A stretch of 8,787 nt of DNA from Cloacimonetes bacterium SCGC AAA252-N17 (lineage in GTDB: Bacteria > Cloacimonadota > Cloacimonadia > JGIOTU-2), in contig ASNI01000084.1 in the NCBI GenBank assembly GCA_000404785.1, forward strand, positions 1 to 8,787, given 5' to 3'. Below, piece after piece: positions 1 to 6,078 of the stretch. Made by a program: the position numbers and the translations under genes. How positions within the stretch are numbered: the first letter of the stretch is position 1; each line of letters starts with the position of its first letter. The notes under the pieces are model-generated. The model had not been told where the DNA came from, ran no database searches, and was given only the letters and a program-made list of their open reading frames with translations.

Positions 1-114
1 TATTATGGTTATTTCTTTCTTTTACTATTTATACGGATGATATTCAATAAGTTTTCCTTAAAGTGTCATGAATATGAAAAATTTTGGGGGTATGCCAAAT
101 CTATAGAATTTAAC

Positions 115-141
115 TTGACAACAAATGAGAAAAAATAAGAT
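115..141 (+). promoter_or_regulatory. Possible sigma70-type promoter for the aminotransferase gene
   Basis: A perfect TTGACA lies at 115-120. The best -10 candidate is TAAGAT at 136-141 (four of six consensus bases), but the spacer is only 15 bases instead of about 17. The position, some 30 bases before the start codon, is sensible. Promoter consensus in this lineage is unknown, so this is a weak call. Confidence 0.33.
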
Positions 142-159
142 GGATACAAAAAAACAAAT

Positions 160-165
160 GAGGAG
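160..165 (+). promoter_or_regulatory. Ribosome binding site deciding the aminotransferase start
   Basis: GAGGAG at 160-165 is a strong Shine-Dalgarno sequence, six bases before ATG at 172. This favours ATG 172 over the in-frame TTG at 166, which would directly abut the site. Confidence 0.8.
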
Positions 166-171
166 TTGAAC

Positions 172-1386
172 ATGTCTTTAAATTTTGAGGATCGCTTTTC
201 TATAAACTCGAAGAGAATGAAAAAATCAGTCATTCGTGAACTTTTAAAATTAACTGCAAAGCCAGAAATTATATCTTTTGCCGGAGGTCTTCCTTCACCC
301 GATTCATTTCCAATTAAAGAAGTAAAGGAAATCGTAAATGAAGTATTGGATAATGAAGGAAAAATAGCTCTTCAGTATAGTTCCACAGAGGGAGATGCTG
401 TACTTCGAAAAGAATTGATCAAGCATGCTCATAAAAATGGAATGGATATCAAACAGGAAAACTTGCTTGTTACTACCTCGTCCCAGCAGGGCTTGGATCT
501 GGTGGCAAAAATTTTTATAAATCCCGGTGACCCGATCATTGTTGAGCTTCCATCCTACGTGGGTGGTCTTGGTGCATTCAATGCGTATGGTGCCGAGATG
601 ATAGGCGTTCCACTTGATGAAGAAGGGAAGAGTGCAATATTACTTCGTCAAGAATTGAAAGTCCTCAATGAGAGCGGTAATAAACCAAAATTCATCTACA
701 TCGTTCCTGATTTCCAAAATCCTGCAGGTATGACCATGAGTCTGAAACGTCGCCACGAAATACTTGATATTGCCCATGAATTCGACCTTATTATTCTGGA
801 AGACAGTCCATATAGAGAGCTTCGTTTTGAGGGAGAACCAGTTCCCACAATTTATAGCTTGGATAAAGATGGTCGCGTCATTATTCTCGGAACGTTCTCA
901 AAAATATTTGCTCCCGGGTTCAGGGTCGGATGGGTTATTGCACCCCCAGAGATCATCACCAAACTTATTGTAGCCAAGCAGTCAACAGACCTCTGTCCGC
1001 CAACATTTTCACAGCGTATTATCGGAAGATTCATGGAAAAGGGGTATCTGGATATGAATATTGAAAAGATTAAGATAATGTACCATAGAAAGCGTGATAT
1101 AATGCTCGATGCCTTTGAAAAATATATGCCTGAAGGCGTCACCTGGACGAAACCGGAAGGCGGTCTTTTCCTCTTCGTGCGCGTCCATGAACATCTTGGT
1201 ATTGATACGGATGAAATGTTCTACAAAGCTGTCGACAAAAACGTCGCCTATGTGATTGGTTCTGCGTTCCATTGTGATGACTCGGGACATGATGCGATGA
1301 GAATAAACTTCTCCTATGCTACAGAAGATCAGATCGTGGAAGGTGTAAAACGCCTTGCAACAGTAATAAGAGAACATGCAAAATAA
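172..1386 (+). CDS. PLP-dependent class I/II aminotransferase (LysN/Aro8-like)
   Basis: A 404-residue cytosolic fold-type I aminotransferase that moves an amino group from an amino acid to a 2-oxo acid through pyridoxal phosphate. All the usual PLP contacts are visible: Asn183 in PDFQNPAG, Asp211 and Tyr214 in EDSPY, the Schiff-base Lys244 in TFSKIFAPGFRVGW, Arg251, and the carboxylate-binding Arg377 in MRINFS. The early FAGGLPSPDSFP motif (about residues 36-47) is typical of the COG1167 group, which includes 2-aminoadipate aminotransferase LysN and aromatic/branched-chain enzymes. The winged-helix domain of MocR-type regulators is missing, so this is the enzyme alone. Substrate cannot be read from sequence; aromatic, branched-chain or 2-aminoadipate are the likely options. 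A TTG at 166 is in frame, but ATG 172 has the better spacing to GAGGAG. The gene appears to be a single transcription unit closed by the terminator at 1412-1439. Confidence 0.92.
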   Translation: MSLNFEDRFSINSKRMKKSVIRELLKLTAKPEIISFAGGLPSPDSFPIKEVKEIVNEVLDNEGKIALQYSSTEGDAVLRKELIKHAHKNGMDIKQENLLVTTSSQQGLDLVAKIFINPGDPIIVELPSYVGGLGAFNAYGAEMIGVPLDEEGKSAILLRQELKVLNESGNKPKFIYIVPDFQNPAGMTMSLKRRHEILDIAHEFDLIILEDSPYRELRFEGEPVPTIYSLDKDGRVIILGTFSKIFAPGFRVGWVIAPPEIITKLIVAKQSTDLCPPTFSQRIIGRFMEKGYLDMNIEKIKIMYHRKRDIMLDAFEKYMPEGVTWTKPEGGLFLFVRVHEHLGIDTDEMFYKAVDKNVAYVIGSAFHCDDSGHDAMRINFSYATEDQIVEGVKRLATVIREHAK

Positions 1387-1411
1387 AGTTATTTAATGTA
1401 GATAGTATATG

Positions 1412-1439
1412 AGCCCACATTTACCCGTGGGCTTTATTT
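1412..1439 (+). terminator. Rho-independent terminator after the aminotransferase gene
   Basis: A perfect 7-bp stem, AGCCCAC (1412-1418) with GTGGGCT (1427-1433), has an 8-base loop and is followed by TTTATTT. It lies 25 bases after the aminotransferase stop and only about 15 bases before the folP start codon, so it could also control entry into the folP operon. Confidence 0.75.
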
Positions 1440-1440
1440 A

Positions 1441-1445
1441 TAGGA
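1441..1445 (+). promoter_or_regulatory. Ribosome binding site of folP
   Basis: TAGGA at 1441-1445 sits eight bases before ATG 1454. It supports this start over the in-frame ATG at 1409, which would place the terminator stem inside the coding region. Confidence 0.5.
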
Positions 1446-1453
1446 TTAGAACA

Positions 1454-2659
1454 ATGGATAGAATTCTTTCATTACGAAGAGCTGATGACTGCATCGCTGA
1501 GCTTAAACGCATTGGAGTAACCTCTCATGGAATTGAATCAATGTATGAGAAATCCCATTGTCTGGCGATTAAATTAAAAAACATCAAGCTCGGGGCTGCA
1601 AATATCATCAAGCAGGACATGCTCAGTATTGGCGGAGATACAGCAGTATCGCGAGGAGTTGTGAACGGTAAAGTAGAACGTTCAGATGTGATTGTTCTTG
1701 GTAATCTCAAAATGATACACATGCTTATCAAAAAGCTTTCCTTTCAGGATATTTTTGAGATCCCTCAGATAATCACACGCCTGCAAAAGCTTATTGAAAT
1801 TGAAGAAAAGAAATTGCCATACACATTTAAAGCCGGCGACAATACTCTTACTCTTGACCGCACTCATATCATGGGTGTGCTCAATGTCACGCCGGATTCT
1901 TTCTACGATGGAGGCAAGTACAATTCGTCAGACGCTGCAATGCTTCAGATCGAGAAGATGGTGAACGAAGGCGCTGATATTATTGATATTGGCGGAGAAT
2001 CGACTCGTCCATTTTCTGAAAAGGTGACCATTCAGGAGGAACTTGATCGGGTTCTGCCGATCATAATTCAAGCAATTCAAAGATTTGATGTTCCGCTTTC
2101 CATCGATACCTATAAGGCAGAAGTGGCAAAAGCAGCACTTGATGAAGGAGTCCGGATCGTTAACGACATCAGCGGTTTGCAGTTCGATCCTCACATGGCA
2201 GAAACTATTGCTCAGTATAATGATGTTGCAGTTATCGTGATGCACATCAAAGGTACGCCTGAAGATATGCAGAAAGACCCGACTTATGATGACTTGATCG
2301 AGGAAATTCTCCAGTACCTTTCTACCTCAATTTCAATCGCTCTACAAGCTGGTATTCCTGCAGATCAGATTATTATTGATCCCGGAATGGGGTTTGGCAA
2401 ACGTATAGTAGATAATTTTGAAATAATCCATAAACTTGCAGAATTCAAATGCCTTGATAAGCCAGTGCTTATTGGGTGCTCCAATAAAAGTTTTATCGGC
2501 TGGATCTTGAAAACCGAAAAGGAAGAACGCCTTGAAGGCACGCTCGGTGCTCATGCTTATGCAATCATGCAGGGAGCACATATAATCAGAGTTCACGAGG
2601 TTGGACCTCATAAAAAACTTGCTCAAATTATCGATGCTATAAGAGATATGCGCCTATGA
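1454..2659 (+). CDS. folP: Dihydropteroate synthase with N-terminal extension
   Basis: A 401-residue enzyme of folate synthesis that joins p-aminobenzoate to 6-hydroxymethyl-dihydropterin diphosphate to give dihydropteroate. The TIM-barrel domain covers about residues 136-401. It has the pterin/pABA motifs LNVTPDSFYDGG (143-154), DIGGESTRP (178-186), SIDTYKAEVA (216-225), VNDISG (236-241), DPGMGFGK (309-316), GCSNKSFIG (341-349) and RVHEV (379-383). The usual SRKSF is SNKSF here; the catalytic-site Ser and Lys remain. Residues 1-135 are extra compared with the common ~280-residue form and include a predicted-soluble segment with LSIGGDTAVSRG (57-68). I recall similar long DHPS proteins from some anaerobes. 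A start at 1409 is in frame but would lie in the terminator, so ATG 1454 is chosen. The stop overlaps the cdaA start (ATGA), implying translational coupling. Confidence 0.94.
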   Translation: MDRILSLRRADDCIAELKRIGVTSHGIESMYEKSHCLAIKLKNIKLGAANIIKQDMLSIGGDTAVSRGVVNGKVERSDVIVLGNLKMIHMLIKKLSFQDIFEIPQIITRLQKLIEIEEKKLPYTFKAGDNTLTLDRTHIMGVLNVTPDSFYDGGKYNSSDAAMLQIEKMVNEGADIIDIGGESTRPFSEKVTIQEELDRVLPIIIQAIQRFDVPLSIDTYKAEVAKAALDEGVRIVNDISGLQFDPHMAETIAQYNDVAVIVMHIKGTPEDMQKDPTYDDLIEEILQYLSTSISIALQAGIPADQIIIDPGMGFGKRIVDNFEIIHKLAEFKCLDKPVLIGCSNKSFIGWILKTEKEERLEGTLGAHAYAIMQGAHIIRVHEVGPHKKLAQIIDAIRDMRL

Positions 2660-3399
2660 GTTTTCTGGTTCCGAATTTTTTAGATGTCTTAGATATTTTA
2701 GTTGTCGCCTATATTATTTATAGGATCATACTTCTGGTGCATGGATCAAAGACCTATCAGATCGTGTGGGGTCTTATCCTGGTTGTGATCATCTATTTTA
2801 TCGCGGAGCTACTCAACCTGACGCTCCTCGGGTCTGTCGTGCGAATTATACGTGATATCTGGGCGATCGCATTGGTCGTGCTTTTCCAACAGGAGATACG
2901 CTCCGCACTTATTAAATTTGGACAGAAACCATTTGTCAGATCACTCTTTCCACAGAAGTCAGAGTATCGTTTTACTGAACTCCTCAATGCAATACGTTCT
3001 ATGTCATATAGCAATATCGGCGGTATTTTTGTGCTTGTGGAAAAAGTTGGATTGGATGATTATATTGTGACAGGCGAAGTTATTGATGCTGAAATTTCAG
3101 AAAAACTTATCCTGACAATCTTTAATAAAAGGACTGTACTTCATGACGGGGCGATGGTTATCAAAGATAATAGAATTGTCGCCGCAAAGGTGATCCTCCC
3201 ACTTACAAATCAAACAAAGTATGTCCAAAGATATGGAACACGGCATCAAGCTGCAATCGGGATTTCCGAGCAAACAGATGCATTCGTCATAGTTGTCTCT
3301 GAAGAGACTGGAAAGATTTCCACTGCCAAAAACGGAACTATGAGATCAAATGTATCCATCGGTATTCTAACCCAAAACTTAATGGATGAATTCGAATAA
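2656..3399 (+). CDS. cdaA: Membrane diadenylate cyclase (CdaA/DacA type)
   Basis: A 247-residue protein that condenses two ATP into the second messenger c-di-AMP, which controls potassium and osmolyte balance and envelope stress. About three hydrophobic segments cover residues 11-78, followed by the linker FQQEIRSALIKFG (77-89) typical of CdaA. The DAC (DisA_N) domain covers about 115-240, with DGA at 164-166 in VLHDGAMVI and then GTRHQAAIGISEQTDA (194-209). The hallmark RHR reads RHQ (196-198); the codon is CAA, one base from CGA (Arg). The rest of the domain looks intact, including VIVVSEETGKIS. The start overlaps the folP stop by ATGA and the end overlaps coaE by 14 bases. folP next to cdaA is a recurring arrangement in the FCB group. 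No YbbR-type regulator (CdaR) follows, unlike in Firmicutes. Confidence 0.93.
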   Translation: MSFLVPNFLDVLDILVVAYIIYRIILLVHGSKTYQIVWGLILVVIIYFIAELLNLTLLGSVVRIIRDIWAIALVVLFQQEIRSALIKFGQKPFVRSLFPQKSEYRFTELLNAIRSMSYSNIGGIFVLVEKVGLDDYIVTGEVIDAEISEKLILTIFNKRTVLHDGAMVIKDNRIVAAKVILPLTNQTKYVQRYGTRHQAAIGISEQTDAFVIVVSEETGKISTAKNGTMRSNVSIGILTQNLMDEFE

Positions 3400-3979
3400 A
3401 AAAATCATTATCGGCATCACAGGAGGGATTGCTTCAGGAAAATCTGTTGTTGCGGACTTTTTTATAAATAAAGGTGTGCCTGTCGTCAATGCTGACAAAA
3501 TTGGTCATAAAATATTGCGTGTTGAAACAATAAAGGATCGAATCATTTCATGCTTTGGAGATTCAATTTTGAAGGATGGCGACATTGACAGAAAGAAACT
3601 CGGGAAGATCGTTTTTCAAGACAAGCAGAAACTTCATGAACTGAATGCAATTGTGCATCCGCCTCTCATAAATGAGATATTAAAGAGAATTGATGAAAAT
3701 TCCGATCCAATGCTTGCGATCGATGCTGCGTTGCTTTTGCAATGGAACATGAATGAGATTTGCGACCAGGTTATTCTTGTTACAGCTTCTGAAAAAACAA
3801 GAATTGAACGACTGATGCAACATACAAATCTTTCCTATGAAGAAGCACAGAATCGTATTCGAGCTCAGCAGGAATTCTCTGACGAGGATGTGGATTTTAT
3901 CATAAAAAATGACAATTCAATTGAAGATATTAACGCACAAGTAGAATTCGTCTGGAAGCAAATTTCGCATAAAGCATAA
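3386..3979 (+). CDS. coaE: Dephospho-CoA kinase
   Basis: A 197-residue cytosolic kinase for the last step of coenzyme A synthesis, phosphorylating the 3'-hydroxyl of the ribose of dephospho-CoA with ATP. The P-loop GGIASGKS is at 13-20 and is followed by VVADFF. Asp37 in VVNADKIGH matches the catalytic/substrate Asp of the family. IVHPPLINEI (89-98) is the conserved HP region, DAALLLQW (113-120) stands for the usual DxPLLFE, and the adenine/lid region RIRAQQ (157-162) and DFIIKND (170-176) are present. Length is normal for the family. It starts inside the end of cdaA (14-base overlap, different frame) with no clear ribosome binding site, so re-initiation by ribosomes finishing cdaA is likely. 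It is the third gene of the folP operon. Confidence 0.93.
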   Translation: MNSNKKIIIGITGGIASGKSVVADFFINKGVPVVNADKIGHKILRVETIKDRIISCFGDSILKDGDIDRKKLGKIVFQDKQKLHELNAIVHPPLINEILKRIDENSDPMLAIDAALLLQWNMNEICDQVILVTASEKTRIERLMQHTNLSYEEAQNRIRAQQEFSDEDVDFIIKNDNSIEDINAQVEFVWKQISHKA

Positions 3980-3993
3980 CCTGAAATATCAAC

Positions 3994-5241
3994 ATGATCC
4001 CTAAAAATCTGCAATATTATAAATTTTGCATCTACGGATTTCTAAAAAATCTCAGGTTTTTCGACCCTTTCATTATTCTCTTCTTCAGGGAAATGGGGTT
4101 TTCCTTTCTGCAGATAGGGATACTATTTTCCATTCGTGAAATAGCGACAGGGATTCTGGAAATCCCGACCGGATTTTTTGCAGACAGCTACGGGCGAAAG
4201 CTCTCAATGATCCTTGCTTTTGCATCTTATATTTTCTCATTCATGATTTTTTACTTTTTCCAAAGTTTCGGATTGTACGCGCTCGCAATGATCTTGTTCG
4301 CTTTTGGTGAGGCATTCCGCTCTGGTACTCATAAGGCAATGATCCTTGATTATCTTAAAATGAATGGTGCCCTCGACTGCAAAGTTGATTACTACGGACA
4401 TACCCGCGGAGCATCCCAATTTGGTTCTGCGATCTCCGCACTCATTGCAGGCGCCCTTGTATTTTTTGCTGAGAGTTATAGGATCGTGTTTATTGCATCG
4501 GTTGTACCGTATATTCTGGGCTTGTTGCTTATGCTGACTTATCCAAACAGTCTGAATGGTGAAATTTCCAGAATTGTACGGACATCATCATGGAAAGGTG
4601 TTCTATACAACTTCAAAGAAACAATACAAAATTTTGTGTCGATGTTCAAAAATCCGATGCTGCTTCGTGCATTTTTCAATTCGGCAAGTTTTGATGGATT
4701 GTTCAAAGCCGTAAAAGATTATCTACAACCCATTCTGAAAACCTTTGCGCTATCCATTCCAATCCTTGTAAGTATGGGAGATAGAAGAAGCACTATTATC
4801 ATTGCAGTGACCTATTTTATTTTATTCCTTATCTCAGCATATTTCTCAAGAAAAGCTCAGGCATTCTCAAATAAATTCAAATCAATTACTCGTGCCATCA
4901 ATATAAGCTATATGCTCGGAGTGAGCGCTGTGATAATTGCTGGAATTGCAACCCATTTTGATGTTCGGATATTAGCGATATTGTTATTTGTGCTCTTGTA
5001 TTCACTTCAAAATTTAAGACGACCAATGAATGTGGGTTTCATCAGTGAAAATATTGATGCAAAGATCATGGCAACAGGGCTGTCTGTTGAATCGCAACTT
5101 AAGACACTTTTCATTGCGATATTGTCTCCGATCATGGGATTTTTTGCCGACACTTTTGGAGTTGGAGTTGCTTTGAGCTTGATTGGAGTGCTTGTAGGGA
5201 TGGGTTATTCTTTTGTGAAAGTTGCAGAGAAAAAGCAATAA
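3994..5241 (+). CDS. Major facilitator superfamily transporter
   Basis: A 415-residue inner-membrane protein with about twelve hydrophobic segments, as expected for an MFS carrier. The loop 2-3 signature is clear: EIPTGFFADSYGRKLSM (56-72), a version of GxxADxxGRK. The second half repeats a weaker form near SPIMGFFADTFGVGVAL (378-394), and a basic cytoplasmic stretch lies in the middle (about 187-220). The ATG at 3994 follows the coaE stop by 14 bases; no good ribosome binding site is visible before it, so coupled translation is probable. The cargo is unknown: the family includes drug exporters and small-metabolite carriers. Sitting last in an operon for folate, c-di-AMP and CoA could suggest a vitamin-related substrate, but that is only a guess. 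The gene ends at the hairpin at 5242-5280. Confidence 0.85.
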   Translation: MIPKNLQYYKFCIYGFLKNLRFFDPFIILFFREMGFSFLQIGILFSIREIATGILEIPTGFFADSYGRKLSMILAFASYIFSFMIFYFFQSFGLYALAMILFAFGEAFRSGTHKAMILDYLKMNGALDCKVDYYGHTRGASQFGSAISALIAGALVFFAESYRIVFIASVVPYILGLLLMLTYPNSLNGEISRIVRTSSWKGVLYNFKETIQNFVSMFKNPMLLRAFFNSASFDGLFKAVKDYLQPILKTFALSIPILVSMGDRRSTIIIAVTYFILFLISAYFSRKAQAFSNKFKSITRAINISYMLGVSAVIIAGIATHFDVRILAILLFVLLYSLQNLRRPMNVGFISENIDAKIMATGLSVESQLKTLFIAILSPIMGFFADTFGVGVALSLIGVLVGMGYSFVKVAEKKQ

Positions 5242-5280
5242 AAAAAGAAGACCCTCCAGGGGGACGGAGAAGTCTTTTTA
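5242..5280. terminator. Bidirectional terminator between the MFS gene and gcvH
   Basis: AAGAAGAC (5245-5252) pairs with GTCTTTTT (5272-5279), allowing one G-T pair. Inside, CTCC (5254-5257) pairs with GGAG (5266-5269). The right arm gives a T-run for + transcription and the A-run at 5241-5246 gives one for - transcription. It starts directly at the MFS stop codon and lies about 30 bases past the gcvH stop, so it can serve both converging genes. Confidence 0.7.
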
Positions 5281-5309
5281 AGTGTAAGGGGGAAAAGAAT
5301 TATTTTCTA

Positions 5310-5687
5310 TTACTCACCAATTAATTTCTTGTATTCTTCAGCATTCATTAAGCCCTCGAGCTCATCTTTGCTGAAGATTTCAAATTTTGCGATCCATCCT
5401 TCGTCATAGGGACTGGAATTCATAAGATCGGAAGAGTCGGTAAGATGCTCATTCACTTCTACGATTATGCCGCTAACCGGGATGTATATTTCTTCAACAG
5501 CTTTCACTGCTTCCACAGTTGCCAGTACATCGCCGGCAGAAAGTTCGCTGTCCACTTCCGGAAGCTCTACGTACACAATATCACCGAGTTCTTTTTGTGC
5601 GTAATCTGTGATTCCCATTGTGGCTATCTTGCCGTCAATCCTGATCCACTCATGGGTTTCTGTATATAAAAGTTCATCTTTTACCAT
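5310..5687 (-). CDS. gcvH: Glycine cleavage system H protein
   Basis: A 125-residue soluble lipoyl carrier protein. In the glycine cleavage complex it carries the aminomethyl group from P protein (GcvP) to T protein (GcvT) and hands electrons to L protein. The lipoyl lysine is Lys62 in TVEAVKAVEEIYIPVSG (58-74), a slight variant of the usual ESVKA context. Other family marks are THEWIR (11-16), GITDYAQKELGDIVYVELPE (25-44), EVNEHL (77-82) and NSSPYDEGW (90-98). Length matches the family. The ATG at 5687 has a strong AAAGGAG at the right distance. No gcvT, gcvP or lipoate ligase gene lies nearby, and the gene seems to be transcribed alone, so its partners must be elsewhere. Stand-alone H proteins can also take part in lipoate transfer, which cannot be excluded. 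Confidence 0.95.
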   Translation of the reverse strand: MVKDELLYTETHEWIRIDGKIATMGITDYAQKELGDIVYVELPEVDSELSAGDVLATVEAVKAVEEIYIPVSGIIVEVNEHLTDSSDLMNSSPYDEGWIAKFEIFSKDELEGLMNAEEYKKLIGE

Positions 5688-5692
5688 AAAAA

Positions 5693-5699
5693 CTCCTTT
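5693..5699 (-). promoter_or_regulatory. gcvH: Ribosome binding site of gcvH
   Basis: On the - strand AAAGGAG is followed by five bases and then the ATG at 5687-5685. This strong site fixes the gcvH start. Further upstream a TTGACA reads on the - strand at 5774-5769, but no convincing -10 lies at the right distance. Confidence 0.8.
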
Positions 5700-5796
5700 G
5701 TATAAGAATTGATATTTAGTTTCATATTATTCATATTTTGTAGCTTGAAAAATGGCATCGGCATTTTATGTCAATAATAATTGAAAATATTTGGAG

Positions 5797-5858
5797 ACTT
5801 GAGACATGCCTGCCAGGGCGGAGCGGAGCGTAGACTGGTCGGAGAGCATGTCTTAAGT
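5797..5858. repeat. Palindromic element A: 13-bp stem with GC-rich inner part
   Basis: ACTTGAGACATGC (5797-5809) pairs with GCATGTCTTAAGT (5846-5858), with a single G-T pair and no mismatch. Inside, CCAG (5813-5816) pairs with CTGG (5835-5838), and the loop contains the direct repeat GGAGC-GGAGC. It resembles a REP-like or miniature mobile palindrome. The loop is clearly richer in G and C than the flanks. Copy number elsewhere is not visible from this window. Confidence 0.7.
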
Positions 5859-5921
5859 TGGAATATATTACCCAAATTACTTATCACAAGCTCTGCGATC
5901 CGTGCCAAGTTAGTTTTTTAG

Positions 5922-5991
5922 TTTGGAGCGCATCGAGCGTCTCGATGCCGATGATGTATTATTAAAAGACGACAGAGTCGTCCACTCCAAA
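5922..5991. repeat. Palindromic element B: outer stem with two inner hairpins
   Basis: The outer arms TTTGGAG (5922-5928) and CTCCAAA (5985-5991) pair perfectly. Between them lie two perfect hairpins: GCATCGAG/CTCGATGC (5930-5937 and 5941-5948, loop CGT) and GACGAC/GTCGTC (5968-5973 and 5977-5982, loop AGA). The whole can fold as a three-way junction on either strand. No coding frame explains it. It could be a miniature palindromic mobile element or a structured RNA; the similar shape on both strands favours a DNA element. Confidence 0.7.
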
Positions 5992-6000
5992 TCCTCAATC

Positions 6001-6044
6001 AAAAAAGCACGTCATTCTCGACCCCGATCGGGAATCCAGAATGA
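6001..6044 (-). terminator. Palindromic element C, likely terminator of the caspase operon
   Basis: TCATTCT (6012-6018) pairs with AGAATGA (6038-6044), and the centre holds the perfect palindrome CCCGATCGGG (6023-6032). Read on the - strand, the hairpin is followed after five bases by TTTTTT (6006-6001), placed 35 bases past the DUF4384 stop, so it can terminate that operon. The word resembles the CATTCC-CCCG...CGGGAAT palindromes scattered in many bacterial genomes, so it may be a dispersed repeat reused as a terminator. Confidence 0.6.
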
Positions 6045-6078
6045 AAATAAATCGTAGAAAGTAAATACAAACAATCAA

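Larger units (their letters stand above)
5688..6078. other. Gene-free stretch filled with three inverted-repeat elements
   Basis: No credible coding frame is found in these 391 bases between gcvH and the DUF4384 gene, both read on the - strand. About 190 bases of it are taken by three structured elements (5797-5858, 5922-5991, 6012-6044), and the G+C content rises locally compared with the AT-rich surroundings. The part next to gcvH (5700-5796) is AT-rich and probably holds its promoter. Confidence 0.7.

Noticed and set aside
82..100. Terminator-like hairpin TTTGG/CCAAA before the aminotransferase
   Set aside because: Only five base pairs and no T-run follow.
166..171. TTG start of the aminotransferase at 166
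   Set aside because: It directly abuts the GAGGAG site, while ATG 172 has proper spacing.
1009..1377. Reverse-strand open frame inside the aminotransferase gene, and similar ones in the other genes
   Set aside because: They overlap strongly supported genes, lack ribosome sites and give no recognisable protein.
1409..1453. Longer folP start at ATG 1409 adding 15 residues
   Set aside because: These codons run through the terminator stem-loop, lack a ribosome binding site and do not resemble the family; ATG 1454 has TAGGA eight bases upstream.
5690..5860. Glycine riboswitch before gcvH
   Set aside because: I could not find the conserved glycine aptamer core words on the - strand; the structured part fits a palindromic repeat better.
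5797..6044. CRISPR array or tandem repeat
   Set aside because: The three elements differ in sequence and spacing; there is no repeated unit.
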